Part shown: in pieces, positions 11,002-23,371 of the stretch | How the letters are laid out: every line of letters begins with the position of its first letter | Numbering within the stretch: position 1 is the first letter of the stretch | Origin: Clusia tigrina | Taxonomy: Eukaryota; Arthropoda; Insecta; Diptera; Clusiidae | DNA length: 64,000 bases | Assembly: GCA_920105625.2 (NCBI GenBank) | Contig: OV050030.1 | Coordinates: 176,219,315 to 176,283,314 of the forward strand | Direction of reading: 5' to 3' | Translations under genes and position numbers: made by a program | The notes under the pieces: generated by a model | What the model saw: the letters and a program-made list of their open reading frames with translations, nothing else | Database searches by the model: none | What the model was told of the DNA's origin: nothing

Positions 11002-12303
11002 CTAGTTTGTCGACGACTTTTCATCATTTTCTGATTCCCTATTTTGGAATCTGACTTGCTTTGGAGGTCTTACCGGTGAGCGTGATCTAGAACGTTTCCG
11101 TCTCGATTGGCAATTACGGGCCACGTGTCCGACCTCTCCGCAGGTGAAGCATTTGCCCGTGAAACTTTGGCCGCTTTCGACTTGTACCTGACGGGCTCTG
11201 TATACTGGCTGGCACACCAAGGCTGCTGTCTCTGAAGTTAAAGCGCTAGCTACTGTCTCCATATATGTAGCTTTCGGATTAGTTATTGCAGAACGCTTTA
11301 TCTCCGCATCGCGAATGCCATATACAAAGGTGTCCATCATACACCTCTCAGTGATCTCTCCTGGGTAGGCAAGATGAGCCAACCGTTCCACTTCCGCCGC
11401 AAACTGTTGTAGAGACTCACCACTCTTCTGTACCCGTGTTCGTAGCTCTACTTGGTACATCTACTTCCGGTGTTCACTACCATACTTGCGCTGAACGGCA
11501 TTCATTAAGCTTTCATAGCAGTCTCGCTCACTTTCTGAGATAGTTTGAAGCACATCAGCGGCAGCACCTTTCCATGAAACGGTTAATGCAGCCACTTTTT
11601 CGCGAGCACTCCAACCATTTGTGCTAGCGGTAGTCTCAAACTGCATTCTAAAGACACTAAATGTGGTGGTTCCATCATAGGTAGGAGGCTTCAGTTTTAT
11701 TGAGGATAAAGCTGGCACAGGCAATGCACCTTCCTGTAGTAGATTAATTCTTTGTTCTATTTGTTGCTTAAATTCATTCTGCCTTTGTACTAAAGATTTT
11801 TCGAACGATTCTTGCCGTGTCTCAATTTCACAAACCTTCCTGTCTACCATCTCGGACATTTCTTTCATCTGCTGTGAGTTCTTTTCCACTAGTTGAGTAA
11901 GTCGTATTTCACTCTGCTGTAACTGTTCTTTGACATCCACTTTGACTGCTTGTTTGAGCGATTCAGCACTCTTTTCTACGTCCTCTTTGACGGATGCAAC
12001 ACTCTTTTCGACTGCTTGAGAACTTTGATGTAACTGCTGCATATCCTGTTTAAAGGATTGCATTATCCCGATAAGTGCGCTCATGTCAAAGTTACCCGTG
12101 TTAGGTTCTTGTGGTGTTTCTTCGTGGCGATATGTCGTTGGCTGTTCACACTGGAATTCATGCTCATCGACGTCTATACCCTGCTCCTCTAAAGCGCTTC
12201 TTAGTCTCACCTGCAGCTCCGCTTTAAGCCCTTGTGTTTGCAAATTTAAACGCTCAAGCTCCTTCTTGAGCTGCTCCAATCTCAGTTTTTCGAATTTAAC
12301 CAT
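11002..12303 (-). pseudogene. mdg3-like gag with one amber stop
   Basis: ATG at 12303 follows the primer site by about 20 nt. The N-terminus is SAP-like (residues 5-45, LEQLKKELERLNLQ and LKAELQVRLR). A long Glu/Gln/Lys-rich coiled-coil stretch follows (about 85-190), then a capsid-like region (KLKPPTYDG, FRMQFE) and one CCHC zinc knuckle, CFTCGEVGHVARNC, near 11140. The tail is Arg/Ser-rich. A single in-frame TAG at 11461-11463 splits capsid between GSEHRK and MYQVELR; the frame resumes at once, so this looks like a recent point mutation. About 433 codons in all. The product would form the virus-like particle and bind genomic RNA. Confidence 0.85.
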
Positions 12304-12322
12304 TGTTTATTACAGGTACACA

Positions 12323-12340
12323 ATCCCACTTCTGACACCA
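12323..12340 (-). other. Primer-binding site, tRNA-Leu type
   Basis: The plus strand reads ATCCCACTTCTGACACCA, the 3' end of an insect tRNA-Leu including CCA, two bases from the 5' LTR. It is therefore a primer site, not a tRNA gene. Confidence 0.8.
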
Positions 12341-12342
12341 AT

Positions 12343-12964
12343 TGTTACGAAATTGCCCTCTTGACAATTTACTCTGTTACAAAATTGCCCTCCTGACAAT
12401 TTCTCTAACTCTCTGTAATCGGACTCGTACCACTAGATTGTGTAGTAATCAAACAATCGCCGGTTAAATTAAAATAATTAGCTTTATTTAATTATTGCTA
12501 TTCACACATTTAATATTAGGCTTAAAGTTTACTTAGTTATTATTTGCACTTTATTTCACAAACCATTAGTCACTTTATTTAATAAGTAATTTCATCACTT
12601 TATTTAATAATGAATTTCATCACTTTGCAAAATTACAAATACTGCTAATACTGCTGCTTAGATTAAAATGCCTGATGTATACACTTTTACGATCACTGAT
12701 CTACTGTCTTCGACTTTTAACAGTCTTGTCGCTTTTATAGTTTTCGAATGGTTGGTGTAGAAACTTCTACGCTATTCTCGTAGTTTCTAGAAGCTTCTAT
12801 CCTCTTCGACAGAAGTCGAGAATATTCTTTTTGATATTACCGACGGATGGTTCTTGAATTAGCTTTTATTCGAATAGTTCGCATCTTGACTCACAGGGGG
12901 CACTCATTCTCCAGATGGGATCCTAAAAGTATGCAATCCCTTTTCACTGAGCTATCACGTTTCA
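12343..12964 (-). repeat. 5' LTR of the mdg3-like element (622 bp)
   Basis: Pairs with 6771-7390. It would contain the promoter and polyadenylation signals; the terminal 32-bp duplication is present here too (12343-12406). Confidence 0.95.
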
Positions 12965-13329
12965 ATATGAATAATTTAGGGGTTAGTTAAAGTAAGAAAG
13001 AAACAATTTATAAACAATTTGATCATTATATAAAAGAGCCAACAGAAATAATTTTGAACTACTGAATCTGCAACTGCATCAGTACAGATTTTACTCTCAG
13101 TGCTCTTGACTAGGACAGTGAAGAAGAGCATATATTAGCGTGGAAATTGGCAAAGTCCGCCGGCTATGAAATTTGCACTAGAAACTACTTTTCGCTTCGC
13201 TAGTAACCACATTTGTATCAGAATCACCACATTTGTATCTGCCGATGAGAAAAGCTATTTAAATTGAATGATTATTTAGATTATATGAAAATATAGGGTG
13301 TATTAAAAGGAAATCCATTATTTTTGCTT
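12965..13329. other. No recognisable feature
   Basis: 365 bp of AT-rich sequence between the mdg3-like element and a Jockey fragment. Only a small direct repeat (ACCACATTTGTATC, near 13205 and 13227) stands out. Confidence 0.5.
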
Positions 13330-15668
13330 GAAATTTAAGGGTTTACAGGAAACTCTTCTCTGCGATAAATGCTCTTGGTCTTAATGTCTTGTCCAATGGT
13401 AAGCCTACATACTGGCCATCCGACAAACAGAAGATTCCAGATCTTATTGACTTCGCCATCACTAGAGATATAAATAATGTACACTCTCTTGTGCATTCCT
13501 CTCTGGAGCTGTCCTCTGAGCACACTCCCACAATAATAACTATCTTTTCTGAAAACTCCTATCAGAAAAACGTGAGTGGTAGTTTCGACTACAAGAATAC
13601 AGACCGGCTTAAATATAAGATGTTCATAAGTTCACATCTGGAAATAAAGACTCTCTAAAGTCTGAGCAGGAAATAAACTCCGTTTTTTTTCACTTTCACT
13701 CAATTGCTATCCCAAACAGTAAAAATTGCTACACCACGTTCTAAAGCTCAAATCCGACAAGAGTGTACTCCCCAAAACATTCTGAAGCTCGTCTCCGAAA
13801 AAAGATCTCTTAGGAGAGAATGGCAATTGCAGAGATCACCTTCTCTGAAGAAGAAACTGAATGAATGTACTAAAAAACTGCATCACCTTCTAAAAGAAAA
13901 GGAACTCGAAAAAAACCCATTCAAATGGAGCCTTCCCAACGGCAACTGGGCAAGAATTGATGCAGAAAAGGGAATAGCATTCGCAAATCATTTGGAGCAA
14001 GTTTTCACCCCTAATCTTGCTAGTTCCGACCGTTCTCTAACGGCGGTTGATGCTATCCCTAGCGTCAATGGTATCTCGATTGCCCAAAAGGAGCTGACAA
14101 ACGCTATCAAAGAACTCAATGCCAAAAAAATCCCCAGGGCGTGATCTGGTTATGGGCCAAATGATAAAAGAACTCCCAGCAATAGCCACAATGCATCTCT
14201 TGCATATATTAAATGCTATAATACGCACTGGATTCTTTCCTTACTCATGGAAAATTTCCCAAATTACCATGATTCCCAAGGACCCAACAAGCGTCTCTTC
14301 CTACATACCAATTAGTCTGCTATCAATTTTTTCAAAACTCTTTGAAAGTTTGATAATAAAGCGTATTAAAGACATTGTCAAACAGTCTAATGTTATATCA
14401 ACCCACCAGTTTGGGTTTAGAAAAAAACACAGTACTATCGAACAAGTTCATCGCATTGTAAACACTATACAAGAAACGTTCGAAAAGAAGCAATACTGTT
14501 CCGCAGTTTTTCTCGACATCACTCAGGCATTTGATAAGGTCTGGCACGAAGGAATCTTGCACAAACTGAAATGTATGTTACCTCTTAACATCTACACATT
14601 GCTCGAAAGCTATCTCTCAGGTAGACGCTTTGTGGTGAAACAGAAAAGCTTCATCTCAGATGAATACCCTATACAAGCTGGTGTACCGCAAGGCAGCGTA
14701 TTGGGCCCCCTGCTCTATACGTTGTTCACTGCAGATATGCCACCAAACGGCAAGACTATCACCTATACTTTTGCCGATGACACAGCTATATTGTGTACTC
14801 ACACAAATCCGAAAGAGGCGTCAAAACTTCTCCAAGTACACGTCAACATGCTTCAGGAATGGCTTGACCACTGGAGAATCTAAGTCAATGAGTCGAAATG
14901 CGTTCATGTCACATTCACATTATGCAGGAGTACTTGCCCCCCTGTGCAAATTAACACCAAGCCGATCCCTCAGGCGACAGAAACTAAATATCTAGGAATG
15001 CATTTAGATCGCAGACTTCCTTGGGCAAAGCATATAAGTGCAAAAATTACTCAGATTAAACTCAAAATAAACGAGCTAAACAGGCTTTTGAACAGGCAGT
15101 CCAAGCTCAAACTGGACTTTAAAGTTCTACCCTACAAAGTAATTATCAAGCCCATATGGACCTACGGTATCCAACTCTGGGGTACTGCTTCACCCTCAAA
15201 TGTCGAAAAGCTGCAAAAAGCCCAATCGAAAATCCTTTGAATGATTACCAATGCTCCTTGGTACATCAAAAACGTTAACATCCACAGAGATTTACATATC
15301 CCGTATGTAACTAAAGAAGTTTCCCGACCTGCTGAATCTTACTTAACAAAGCTAGACAAGCATCCCAATGCATTAGCGAGGCGCTTACTACAGCATCAAG
15401 GACACACCCGCCTGAAAAGGATGGACGTGCTGCGCTTAGCAACAAACTATATTTTAAGCTTATTCATTACGCTATTATTTAAGTATTGCGCTACTTCTTT
15501 TCATATACCATAACTCCTTAAAGCACTGGCACTGGGAGGTTGGTAATGATTGATATGAATTTAAAAGTGAAATGTTAAATATACTATGAAGATTTATTGT
15601 TAGTTCTTAGATATTTTTTAGAAGATTAAATAAAATATTCTCGTATATACTCGTATATAAAAAAAAAA
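13330..15668 (+). pseudogene. 5'-truncated Jockey-clade non-LTR retrotransposon (ORF2 only)
   Basis: The copy starts inside the endonuclease (KPTYWPSD near 13400, then IPDLIDFAI and ELSSEHTP). It continues through reverse transcriptase: PISLLSIFSKLFE, FGFRKKHSTIEQVHRIV, GVPQGSVLGPLLY and FADDTA at about 14768-14787. The thumb region KYLGMHLDRRLPW and GIQLWGTA ends near 15480. There is no RNase H, as expected for Jockey. Stops occur near 13656, at 14881-14883 and at 15238-15240, with a frameshift in an A-run near 14128. The 3' UTR has AATAAA and the copy ends in poly(A) at about 15659-15668. It resembles the intact ORF2 at 48378-51062. Confidence 0.85.
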
Positions 15669-16371
15669 GCTTACGGTAATCAATTACCATAAGAAACTTA
15701 TTCTCACCAGATGCGTCGAATTTTTTGGAACAATCCAAACAGGTGAATTATACGGTGACTTTGATGGTCTAATGATGCCATCTGCGAGGAGTTCTTCGAC
15801 TTGTTTTTCAACTTCTTCTTTTCAAGCCTTGGGGTACGATTATGATTTCGAATTGGAGTCTCATTTGTATAACGTATTTCGCCTTTAATCATGGTGTTGT
15901 ATGTAAATTTTTCTTTGGCTTTGTATTATATACTCGTATGTTAGTTTTGTCTTTTGTTCAAGTAGAAGATGTGATTTCCGTAAAGTAATGCTATTAATGT
16001 CCTGAGTGGCCTGTTGTTAAAGATGTATTTTTAAATTTGGAAAAATGCTCATAGTGCTCTTGTCTGTGTGAATTCTTGCTATTAGTTGTCTCAGCGTATC
16101 ATTGCCTATGATACCATGAAAAGTTTTTAGTGTAGGTAAAATGAACAATTTTAGTTTTTCTGTTTCCACTCCGAAGATGTTTAGATGTGTTGAGTTATTT
16201 GAATGTTTCCAGCAACTGAATTTACGAAAACGGATTTTTTGTTAGCGATAGGATTTCTGATTCGACTGGATTGAATATAGTTTTTTTCGAACTTTTGTCT
16301 ATTAATATTTTGTGAATATCTCCATCCCTGACTTTAAATTAAAATATGGAAGTGAAGATTTCCCTAAACTA

Positions 16372-17691
16372 AAAAATAGAAATTCTCAATTTCCTTTGCT
16401 TCGAAGATTTCATTCTCATCATAATGTTCTTTGTAGTTTCCGGGATATTCAGTAAAATTTTGATTGGAGTCCGAGGTGACATCTTGTACTTTTTCCACAG
16501 TTTCTTCAGGAATACTTTCATTAATGTGGAAAATTCTTTGCATTTTATTTGGACTGTAGGCTTTACTGTGAAGCAGGGCGTTTTTGGGAGAATTCTGGGG
16601 TGTTGACTAGGTCTGTGTTGATAATTGACCTGATGCGTCTGAATAGAGGAGTCAATCTCCATAAGTACTGGAGGTTTAAGTGGAATATATGTTCTATTGT
16701 ATGCTGGCTAGTTGTTACGCTGATATTCTGGCTGGTTATTGAATTGCAGTTGGTTACTAAATCTCGATTAATCTGAATCGCATAGAATTAGTTGTTTAAT
16801 CTGAATCGCTGAAATTGCATAGAATGTTAAGGTCTGGAAAGATCGTGATTTTTTCGAAATGGTACTGAAAAATGTGCTAGCTCTGGATAAAATCGGCGGT
16901 TTTGTAATATGAACCTTCTTAAAACTGTTGTAAGCGTGGTTCAATCTAAACGTCATATTGTCCAATTTTTGGCACAATTGTAGGGCTTGTGGCAAAGTTG
17001 ATGGTTCCCTAATGCTGAGTAGTTGCGGTGGGTCCCCGTTTATTCCTCGAATAAATGTGTCTAGAGATTTATCTCTATAAATTGGTCATTGCTCGAATTG
17101 CATCTTCCGAAATATCCAAGCCATCAACGTTATCTAGAATTAGTGATAAATGCCGATACATTTTTTGGTAAAAGCTGAAAAAGTATCGTTATATTGCGTC
17201 AACATAGTACCAATGTCCTTTTTATCAGAATAATGCACCATTAGACATTTTTTTTTTCGATCGAAGGGAGTCTCAAGGGGGACTCAAGGGCCAAATCTGC
17301 TTCACCCACAATTTTGTGAACAATCGTATGAAGGATGACTTAATATTTTGATGTACACTTCATATGATCGTACATCGCGAAAATACGGTCAACTGTCTTT
17401 CGTCAAGACTTTCCCTGAGAAGTCTCGTAAGCACTTTTCTTTGTCTAGTACTCTGTCTAGTTTATTTACATTTGCACTATTAAAATTGATGGGATTGTCC
17501 CCCTTATCATTTTCTGTTAAAGGATTATTTAAGTCATTTATCGTAGCTATAACCAGATCGCTTATCTGCTTAGCTAAATTTGGATCCATTATGGTTAATT
17601 TAGCAAGTCTGGAGGATGTGCTGGGAGTGGGATCGGATAAATTAAAATTTTGCAATTTTTCTTGACAACCCTTTAGTATGTCATCCGGCAT
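16372..17691 (-). pseudogene. G-family gag, decayed (inverted copy)
   Basis: ATG at 17691 starts MPDDILKGCQEKL, followed by a Ser/Thr/Pro-rich stretch and MDPNLAKQISDLVIATIND. This N-terminus is shared with 42678 and with the start-less 33526 copy. The frame is lost at about 17389 and other stretches continue in other frames to an acidic C-terminus near 16390. Gypsy-group Gag makes the particle shell. No zinc knuckle is visible, which fits several gypsy-group Gags. Confidence 0.65.
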
Positions 17692-18083
17692 TATAATTGT
17701 TTCTGTTTCTTAAAATCTACTAACTTTACAATTTAATCAAAATTTGTTTTAATAGAATACTTAATACAATAATAACCTAGTAATAATTAAAATACAATAA
17801 CCTTATGCAATTTCCCTAAAATGTGTAATATTTCTTCATTATATGGCTTACGCAAAGTAGAGAAATATTTTATTTTTGTTTTTACTTAGCTGCTTTTGCG
17901 CTGATCCGTTACTACTTTGCTACTGGAGTTTTCACTTTTAATTTTTTTTTCTTTATTGTCTACTTATGGAGTTATTTCGTTCGAGATGCGTCTAGAAACC
18001 CAATTATCGTACGATTAATTCGTTTTGGTTTTCAAACTTCTCGAGATTTACTTTTTCCCCCTATTAAACCGCACGAAACCGCT

Positions 18084-18101
18084 GTCCCTGCTCGGGCGCC
18101 A
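18084..18101 (-). other. Primer-binding site, tRNA-Lys type (G family)
   Basis: The minus strand reads TGGCGCCCGAGCAGGGAC, complementary to the 3' end of tRNA-Lys(UUU) except for one base. It overlaps the last base of the LTR. Confidence 0.65.
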
Positions 18102-18576
18102 GTTCAAACATTAGTGTTTTCAATTTTAAAAAATATTTAATAGTTAATATGTGGTAAGCACCCTTCTGACTTGGTTATAATTTTATAACTAAATTTAATA
18201 GTTTCAAACAATGTTATTTTTATTTCTTATTTTCCGTTGCTTCTGCTAATGTTGTCCTTGTTGTTTTCGCTGTAATTTTCCATTGCTTCTGTTAATGTTA
18301 TTGTTGCTGCATGCTTGTATTTTATTTGCATTTACATAATTCAGCTCTACTTAGTTTAATTAACTCCTCCTAGTTAAATTGCAACGTCCTCGTTTGATGT
18401 AAGTTTTTCGTTGAACATTTTATTTAGAACTTGTGGACTCTGTACTGTAGCAATGGCAGTGGTGTGGATGCTTGTCATACTTTTGGTAGATTAGGTATGA
18501 GGTGTTACTTATATTTACAATATTGTCATAAGGACATATTGGTTTTATAATAGTGTTTTGTTTATATTTCAGAACT
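18101..18576 (-). repeat. G-family LTR (inverted copy, 476 bp)
   Basis: On the minus strand it begins AGTTCTGAAATATAAA and ends GTTTGAACT. AGTTC and GAACT are perfect 5-bp terminal inverted repeats. It matches 41786-42269 and the interrupted LTR at 24100-33109. Confidence 0.75.
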
Positions 18577-19177
18577 TTTAGGAAAGTTGTTCCCAGAGAA
18601 TAGAAGAAATCTGAAAACTGATTTGTTGATATTCTGAATTTAGGAGGACAGTACACAGCGGAAATAGTTATGTTATCCTCCGATCCGACCAAACAGTTTG
18701 ATGTTGCTTGAAGGTACTCTTTGTTGTATTCTTCCATAGCAAAATGTTTTATTCTATTTTCGATTAAAATTCCAGTGCCACCATGTGCTTTACCAGCGGA
18801 ATGCTTTGTGTCATAATATTTATAACCTGGTATACAAAAATTGTGCTTTTCGGTTAAATGTGTTTCCGATCTGAGAAGTATATCAATTTCATTCGAGAGT
18901 TTAAAGTTATTGACTTGTAACTTATGCTAGCTTACGCCATTGACAGATTTTCAAAACGCTCATTTCTGAGATAGCAGAAGCTGCATGAGTTGATTTTGGT
19001 TTCTCATAATCTCTTTAATCATAGTTTGTATTGAAGTCATAAACTGGGTTATACATTGTGTGAGCGTTGTTCTCATTTCTACAAAGTTCTGAAATAAAGA
19101 ATATACACATACACTACGAAGTGTACAATAGGGTCTAGTGTGCCCGAACTCTTGGCAATTAGTACATTGTACTGGAG
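18577..19177 (-). pseudogene. Jockey fragment: end of ORF1 and start of ORF2
   Basis: Minus strand. Zinc knuckle CTNCQEFGHTRPYC near 19165-19120, then the ORF1 C-terminus MRTTLTQCITQF ... QLLLSQK ending at 18960. The ORF2 start overlaps the ORF1 stop as ATGA (18960-18963). The endonuclease N-terminus follows (EIDILL.SETH, ITISAVYCPP) and stops abruptly at the LTR at 18576. The LTR element seems to have inserted into this Jockey copy. Several in-frame stops are present near the ORF2 start. Confidence 0.75.
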
Positions 19178-22100
19178 CATTCCGTTTACCATCGCAGATA
19201 GATATCCAATCCCAAAAATAGATGAAGTCCTTTCTCACCTCGGCAAAAATGAATTTTTCACAGTAATTGACCTTAAAAGTGGCTTCCATGAGATTCTTAT
19301 AAAGGAATCCGATATCGAGAAGACAGCATTTTCCATATATAATGGTAAATTTGAGTTCGTCCATCTGCCTTCTGGGCTAAAAAATGCTTCCTCCACCTTC
19401 CAAAGAGCCTTAGACGACATTTTAGGACAACACATTGGGGAAAAGGTGCTACATCTACATTCACGACATTATTAGATTCGGAGCATTTTAACAATTTAGA
19501 AAGGATATTTAGAACACTGGAATCTGAAAATATGAGAATACAGTTAGATAAGTGTGAGTTTTTACAAAAGGCATTAGAATTTCTGGGATATGTAGTAGAA
19601 ATAGACTGAATAAAAACAAGCAGCAAAAAGGTAGATGCAATAGTTAAAAAGCCAGTACCTAAGACTCCGAAAGAACTTCGCTAATATCTTGGTTTGTCAA
19701 GTTATTACCGCAAATTTAAGCGATTACGCAAAAATTGACAAGCCTGCTACGCGGCGTAGTGGAAATTGCTGCAAAAAAAGATTCTAAGAAGTATCCGGAT
19801 AGTTTTGACAATGCGGCCATTCTCTATCTTAACACAATTAAAAGTTAATTAACATCAGGAAGGAATTCTGTACCAACCACATTTTGAAAAAGACTTTGAG
19901 TTAACCACAGAGGCATCTGTTTACGCAATCGGTGCTGTGCTGTCACAAGATAATAGACCAATCGCATTCATTTCAAGGACGCTCGTAAATTACGGCTGGG
20001 AAGAAAAAAACGCGACAAATGATAAAGAAATGCTCGCCATCATTTGGTTAGTAAATTCATTATGAAACTATTTATACGGCTCGAAAAAGGTAAAAATATT
20101 CACGGATCACCAACCACTAACATACGCCTTAAGTACTAAAAATACAAAAAGAAAAGGTGGAAAGCCATCTTAGAGGAATATAACTATGAACTGTTTTATA
20201 AACCCGGAAAAGCATATATCGTCGCAGATGCCTTGTCAAGACTACCTATTGAAACCAATTCAATCACGTCTACTGTCCGTGAGTTTTAACCAAAATTTTA
20301 TACCATGTGTAAACGCACTAATCAACGTCTTTAGGAACCAACATTTTTTTATACACGGAGAAACTTCAACCATCCATATACATATAATTACGGAACCACA
20401 AATGATAGTAGAAAAACTCATATCTCACCTTAAAAAATACCTCAATCCATGCGATATAAACGGTATTCATACAGAAGACCGAATTATAGGCATTATACAA
20501 AATTTCCATCCACTTCATTTTAATAACTATAAAATCAGATACACTCAAACGTTTGTAGCGGATAACATTAATAAACAAGAACAGGAAAATATTACTTTAG
20601 AAGAACATAACCGCGCACATAGAAACAGGACAGAAAATAAAATACTAATTCTTGAGAATGACTATTTCCCAGGAATGACAACTAAGATCAAAGGGGTGAC
20701 TTACGAAATACGATAGGCATCCTAATCAACCAAAGATAAATGAAACTCCACTACCTACTTTCCCAGGACAAACCGTACACATTGATATATTTTTAACAGA
20801 AGGAAAAATTATAAAGAAAGCAATTGATAAATTTGCAATATACGCCAAGACTAAAATTTGGAAGTGTAGAGCTATAGAAGATGTACGACGACTTATAAGA
20901 GACTTGATATTTTTTTTGGCGGGCCAAAGTCCATAGTCATTGACAATGAGCCATCCCTCAACTCATATTTAATGAAATTTATGATGAATTAAGAAGTGAC
21001 GTTCACACGACACCTTCATATCGAAGCCAAGCTAACGGCCAAGTAGAAAAATTCCATTCAACTCTTGCGTTATCTTAAAGAAGACAGAAGACTCAGAGAT
21101 GTCGAAGAACTACTAGAACGTTGAGTGTCTGAATATAATCACTCAATACATTCAGTGACAAGAAAAAAAACCGATTGACCTATTTTTTGGACGCACAGTG
21201 ACATTTACACCTGAAGATTATGCCAGCTGTTACCAGTAGCGATGTAATCATGCTCCTGAGGAGAATCGCTGACAACAAAGCTCCCGGTCTAGATGGCATC
21301 CCAAATGTGGCACTAAAAGCGGCAATAGAGGCGAGGCCAGAGGCTTTTGCTTTGATGTACAATACGTGCATAACCGAAAGGATGTTCCCAGACAGATGGA
21401 AACAGCAGCGACTGGTACTACTGCTCAAGACGGGAAAGCAACCAGACCAACCCTCAGCATATCGACCATTTTGCATGTTAGACACGATAGTCAAATTTTG
21501 GAGCGGATTATCTGCGAACGACTCCAGGAGGCGGTGGAAAAACATGGTGGACTTTCAGACCGTCGATATGGTTTCCGAAGGGGACTTTCGATGGTAGATG
21601 CCATTCTGGCCGTAACGGACATAGCCCGTGATGCAACAAGTGGCAAGCGATGGCGAGGAGGTACAAAGAAGTATTGTGCGGTGGTCACGCTGGACGTAAA
21701 AAATGCGTTCAACTCAGCGAGCTGGCCTCTAATTATAGAAGCACTTCAGAGTTTCTGCGTTCCGGTGTACTTACAAAGGTTGATATCCAGCTACTTCCAG
21801 AACAGAGTGCTGTTATACGACACTGATGAGGGCGTTCGTCGCTCTGCAGTCACGGGTGGCGTCCCACAAGGATCTGTACTCGGCCCTATCCTGTGGAACA
21901 TCATGTATGATGGCATACTCCGCTTGGACCTACCAATGGATGTAATGCTCATCGGGTACGCAGACGACATCGCAATGGTGGCGGTTGCAAAACACATCCA
22001 CACACTGCAGAACAGATGCAATGACGCAATTGGGTGTGTTATGGAATGGCTCACTAGTGCAAAGCTGGATCTGGCCGCACATAAAACAGAGGCGGTACAA

Positions 22101-23371
22101 CTGGGTACGAGGAAAATAGCCGAGAGGTTCACCATCACAGTGGGAAACCATCAGATCGCATCCCAACAACCTCGGTACCTGGGAGTAATTATTGACTCCA
22201 AGCTCACCTTCAAAGAGCATCTGAAAGCGGTCTGCGAAAAGGCCAGATTAAACGGAGCACTTACACGCATAATGCCGAATATTGGAGGCCCACGCTCAAG
22301 TCAACGGAGATTGCTATCGACGGATACTAGCTCCATCATTTTGTACATAGGCTGAGTGCACTACGCGTGGCTAGCGCACTGCGCAGTGTATCGGACGAAG
22401 CAATAGGGATAATAAGCAGCAAACCACCCATTGACTTGCTGGCGAAGGAGGTACACCGGCTCTACAAGCAGAGGGTGAGACCCACAAACATCGACAAAGC
22501 CGCGGAAAGAAAAAACACCATTGTGGAATGGCAACAGAGGTGGGAGCAATCCGAAAAGGGTCGATGGACCTTAATGCTGATCCCTCACATCACACCATGG
22601 GTAACAAGACGCACGGGGAACTGCACTACTACGTCACACAGTTGCTAACTGGTCACGGCTGCTTTAAGCAGTAACTCCATGAGAGAAAGTATGAGGAAGA
22701 CCCATACTGTCCGTACTGCCCTGGGGTGCACGAGAACGCACAGCACGTGTTTTTCGACTGCCCACACTTCAAAGGCACCCGGGATGAACTGAGTGATGTC
22801 CTCGATGAACCATCAACAATGGACAACCTGATTACCCATATGTGCGATACGCTCGTCAAGTGGGAAGTAGTTTGCTCGGCAGCGGCCACCATCATGGAGG
22901 CGCTGCGAATCGCAGAACGAGCGCGTAACGCTGAACGCAGCCCCCAGCGCCTCTCCGATACTGAGACACACAGGACTGACATAATGACAGACCTAATACT
23001 GACGTGTGAGCAATAAATGCTCTTACGGCCTCCCAACGTAAAACCTAATCAGTGTCTCCGGGGGGAATCGCCGTAATGACGAGAGGAGGTTTTAGCGGAG
23101 TTAGAGTCCCGCACAGACGGGGTTGTGAATTTAGATGTTTTCCTCCTCGTTAAATATATACATAAAAAAACCTGATGATTATGCAGCAACGAGACTTTGT
23201 AATTTCGAAAAAAAGGTTCAAAAACAACAAAAGAGTGTACAGTATCATATCCAATACAAGCATGAATTAAAGCAATATTTACCAGGAGAAATTATTTATA
23301 CTGGAGAGAACAAAAGATTAGGAACTAAACTTAATAGAAGATTTAAAGAGGAAGTCGTAAAAGAAGACTGA
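19178..23371 (+). pseudogene. G-family unit 1 pol, split by an R1 insertion
   Basis: It starts within reverse transcriptase (RYPIPKIDEVLSHLGK) and runs through DLKSGFHEI. The catalytic motif reads Y-I-H-D (19456-19467), in a different frame from the sequence before it. RNase H is present (TDHQPLTYA near 20103) and so is the ADALSRLP linker near 20228. Integrase follows with VHIDIF-type D, IDNEPSLN and QVEKFHSTL. The R1 fragment at 21223-23170 interrupts the integrase C-terminus, which resumes at 23184 (TRLCNFEKKVQ ... RFKEEVVKED) and stops at 23371. Many stops and frameshifts throughout. The His at the first catalytic Asp position is shared with units 2 and 3. Confidence 0.75.
21223..23170 (+). 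pseudogene. R1-clade non-LTR retrotransposon fragment in unit 1
   Basis: 5'-truncated copy with no endonuclease. Reverse transcriptase: KAPGLDGIPNVALKAAI, GLSDRRYGFRRGLSMVDAI, GVPQGSVLGPILWNIMYDG, GYADDIAM near 21955. A C-terminal zinc motif CPYCPGVHENAQHVFFDC lies near 22705. The 3' end is an A-run at 23164-23170. Flanks are CCTGAAGATTATG (21210-21222) and CCTGATGATTATG (23171-23183), a 13-bp target duplication with one mismatch. A 64-bp deletion near 22348, bounded by GTA, is absent from the copy at 38870. There is no RNase H, as expected for R1. Confidence 0.85.

Larger units (their letters stand above)
6771..12964 (-). mobile_element. mdg3-like Ty3/gypsy LTR retrotransposon, nearly intact
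   Basis: A 6.2-kb element on the minus strand with LTRs at 6771-7390 and 12343-12964, internal gag and pol, and a 4-bp target duplication ATAT (6767-6770 and 12965-12968). LTRs start TG and end CA. I counted about six substitutions and one 2-bp indel between them, so the insertion is recent. The primer site matches the 3' end of tRNA-Leu, as in the mdg3/micropia/blastopia group. There is no env frame. Defects seen are one stop in gag and one frameshifting deletion in pol. Confidence 0.92.
15669..18576 (-). mobile_element. G-family gypsy element, inverted 5' part (LTR, gag, protease, start of RT)
   Basis: Minus-strand order: LTR (18576-18101), primer site, leader, gag from 17691, protease near 16340-16260, and the start of reverse transcriptase, ending at the codons for the VIDYRKL motif at 15669. 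It matches the 5' half of the plus-strand units 2 and 3. The break point in reverse transcriptase nearly abuts the point where plus-strand unit 1 begins (19178), so this seems to be the same element with its 5' half flipped. It has no tandem partner LTR on this side. Confidence 0.75.

Noticed and set aside
12323..12340. tRNA-Leu-like sequence as a tRNA gene
   Set aside because: Only the last 18 nt with CCA are present, next to an LTR; it is a primer-binding site.
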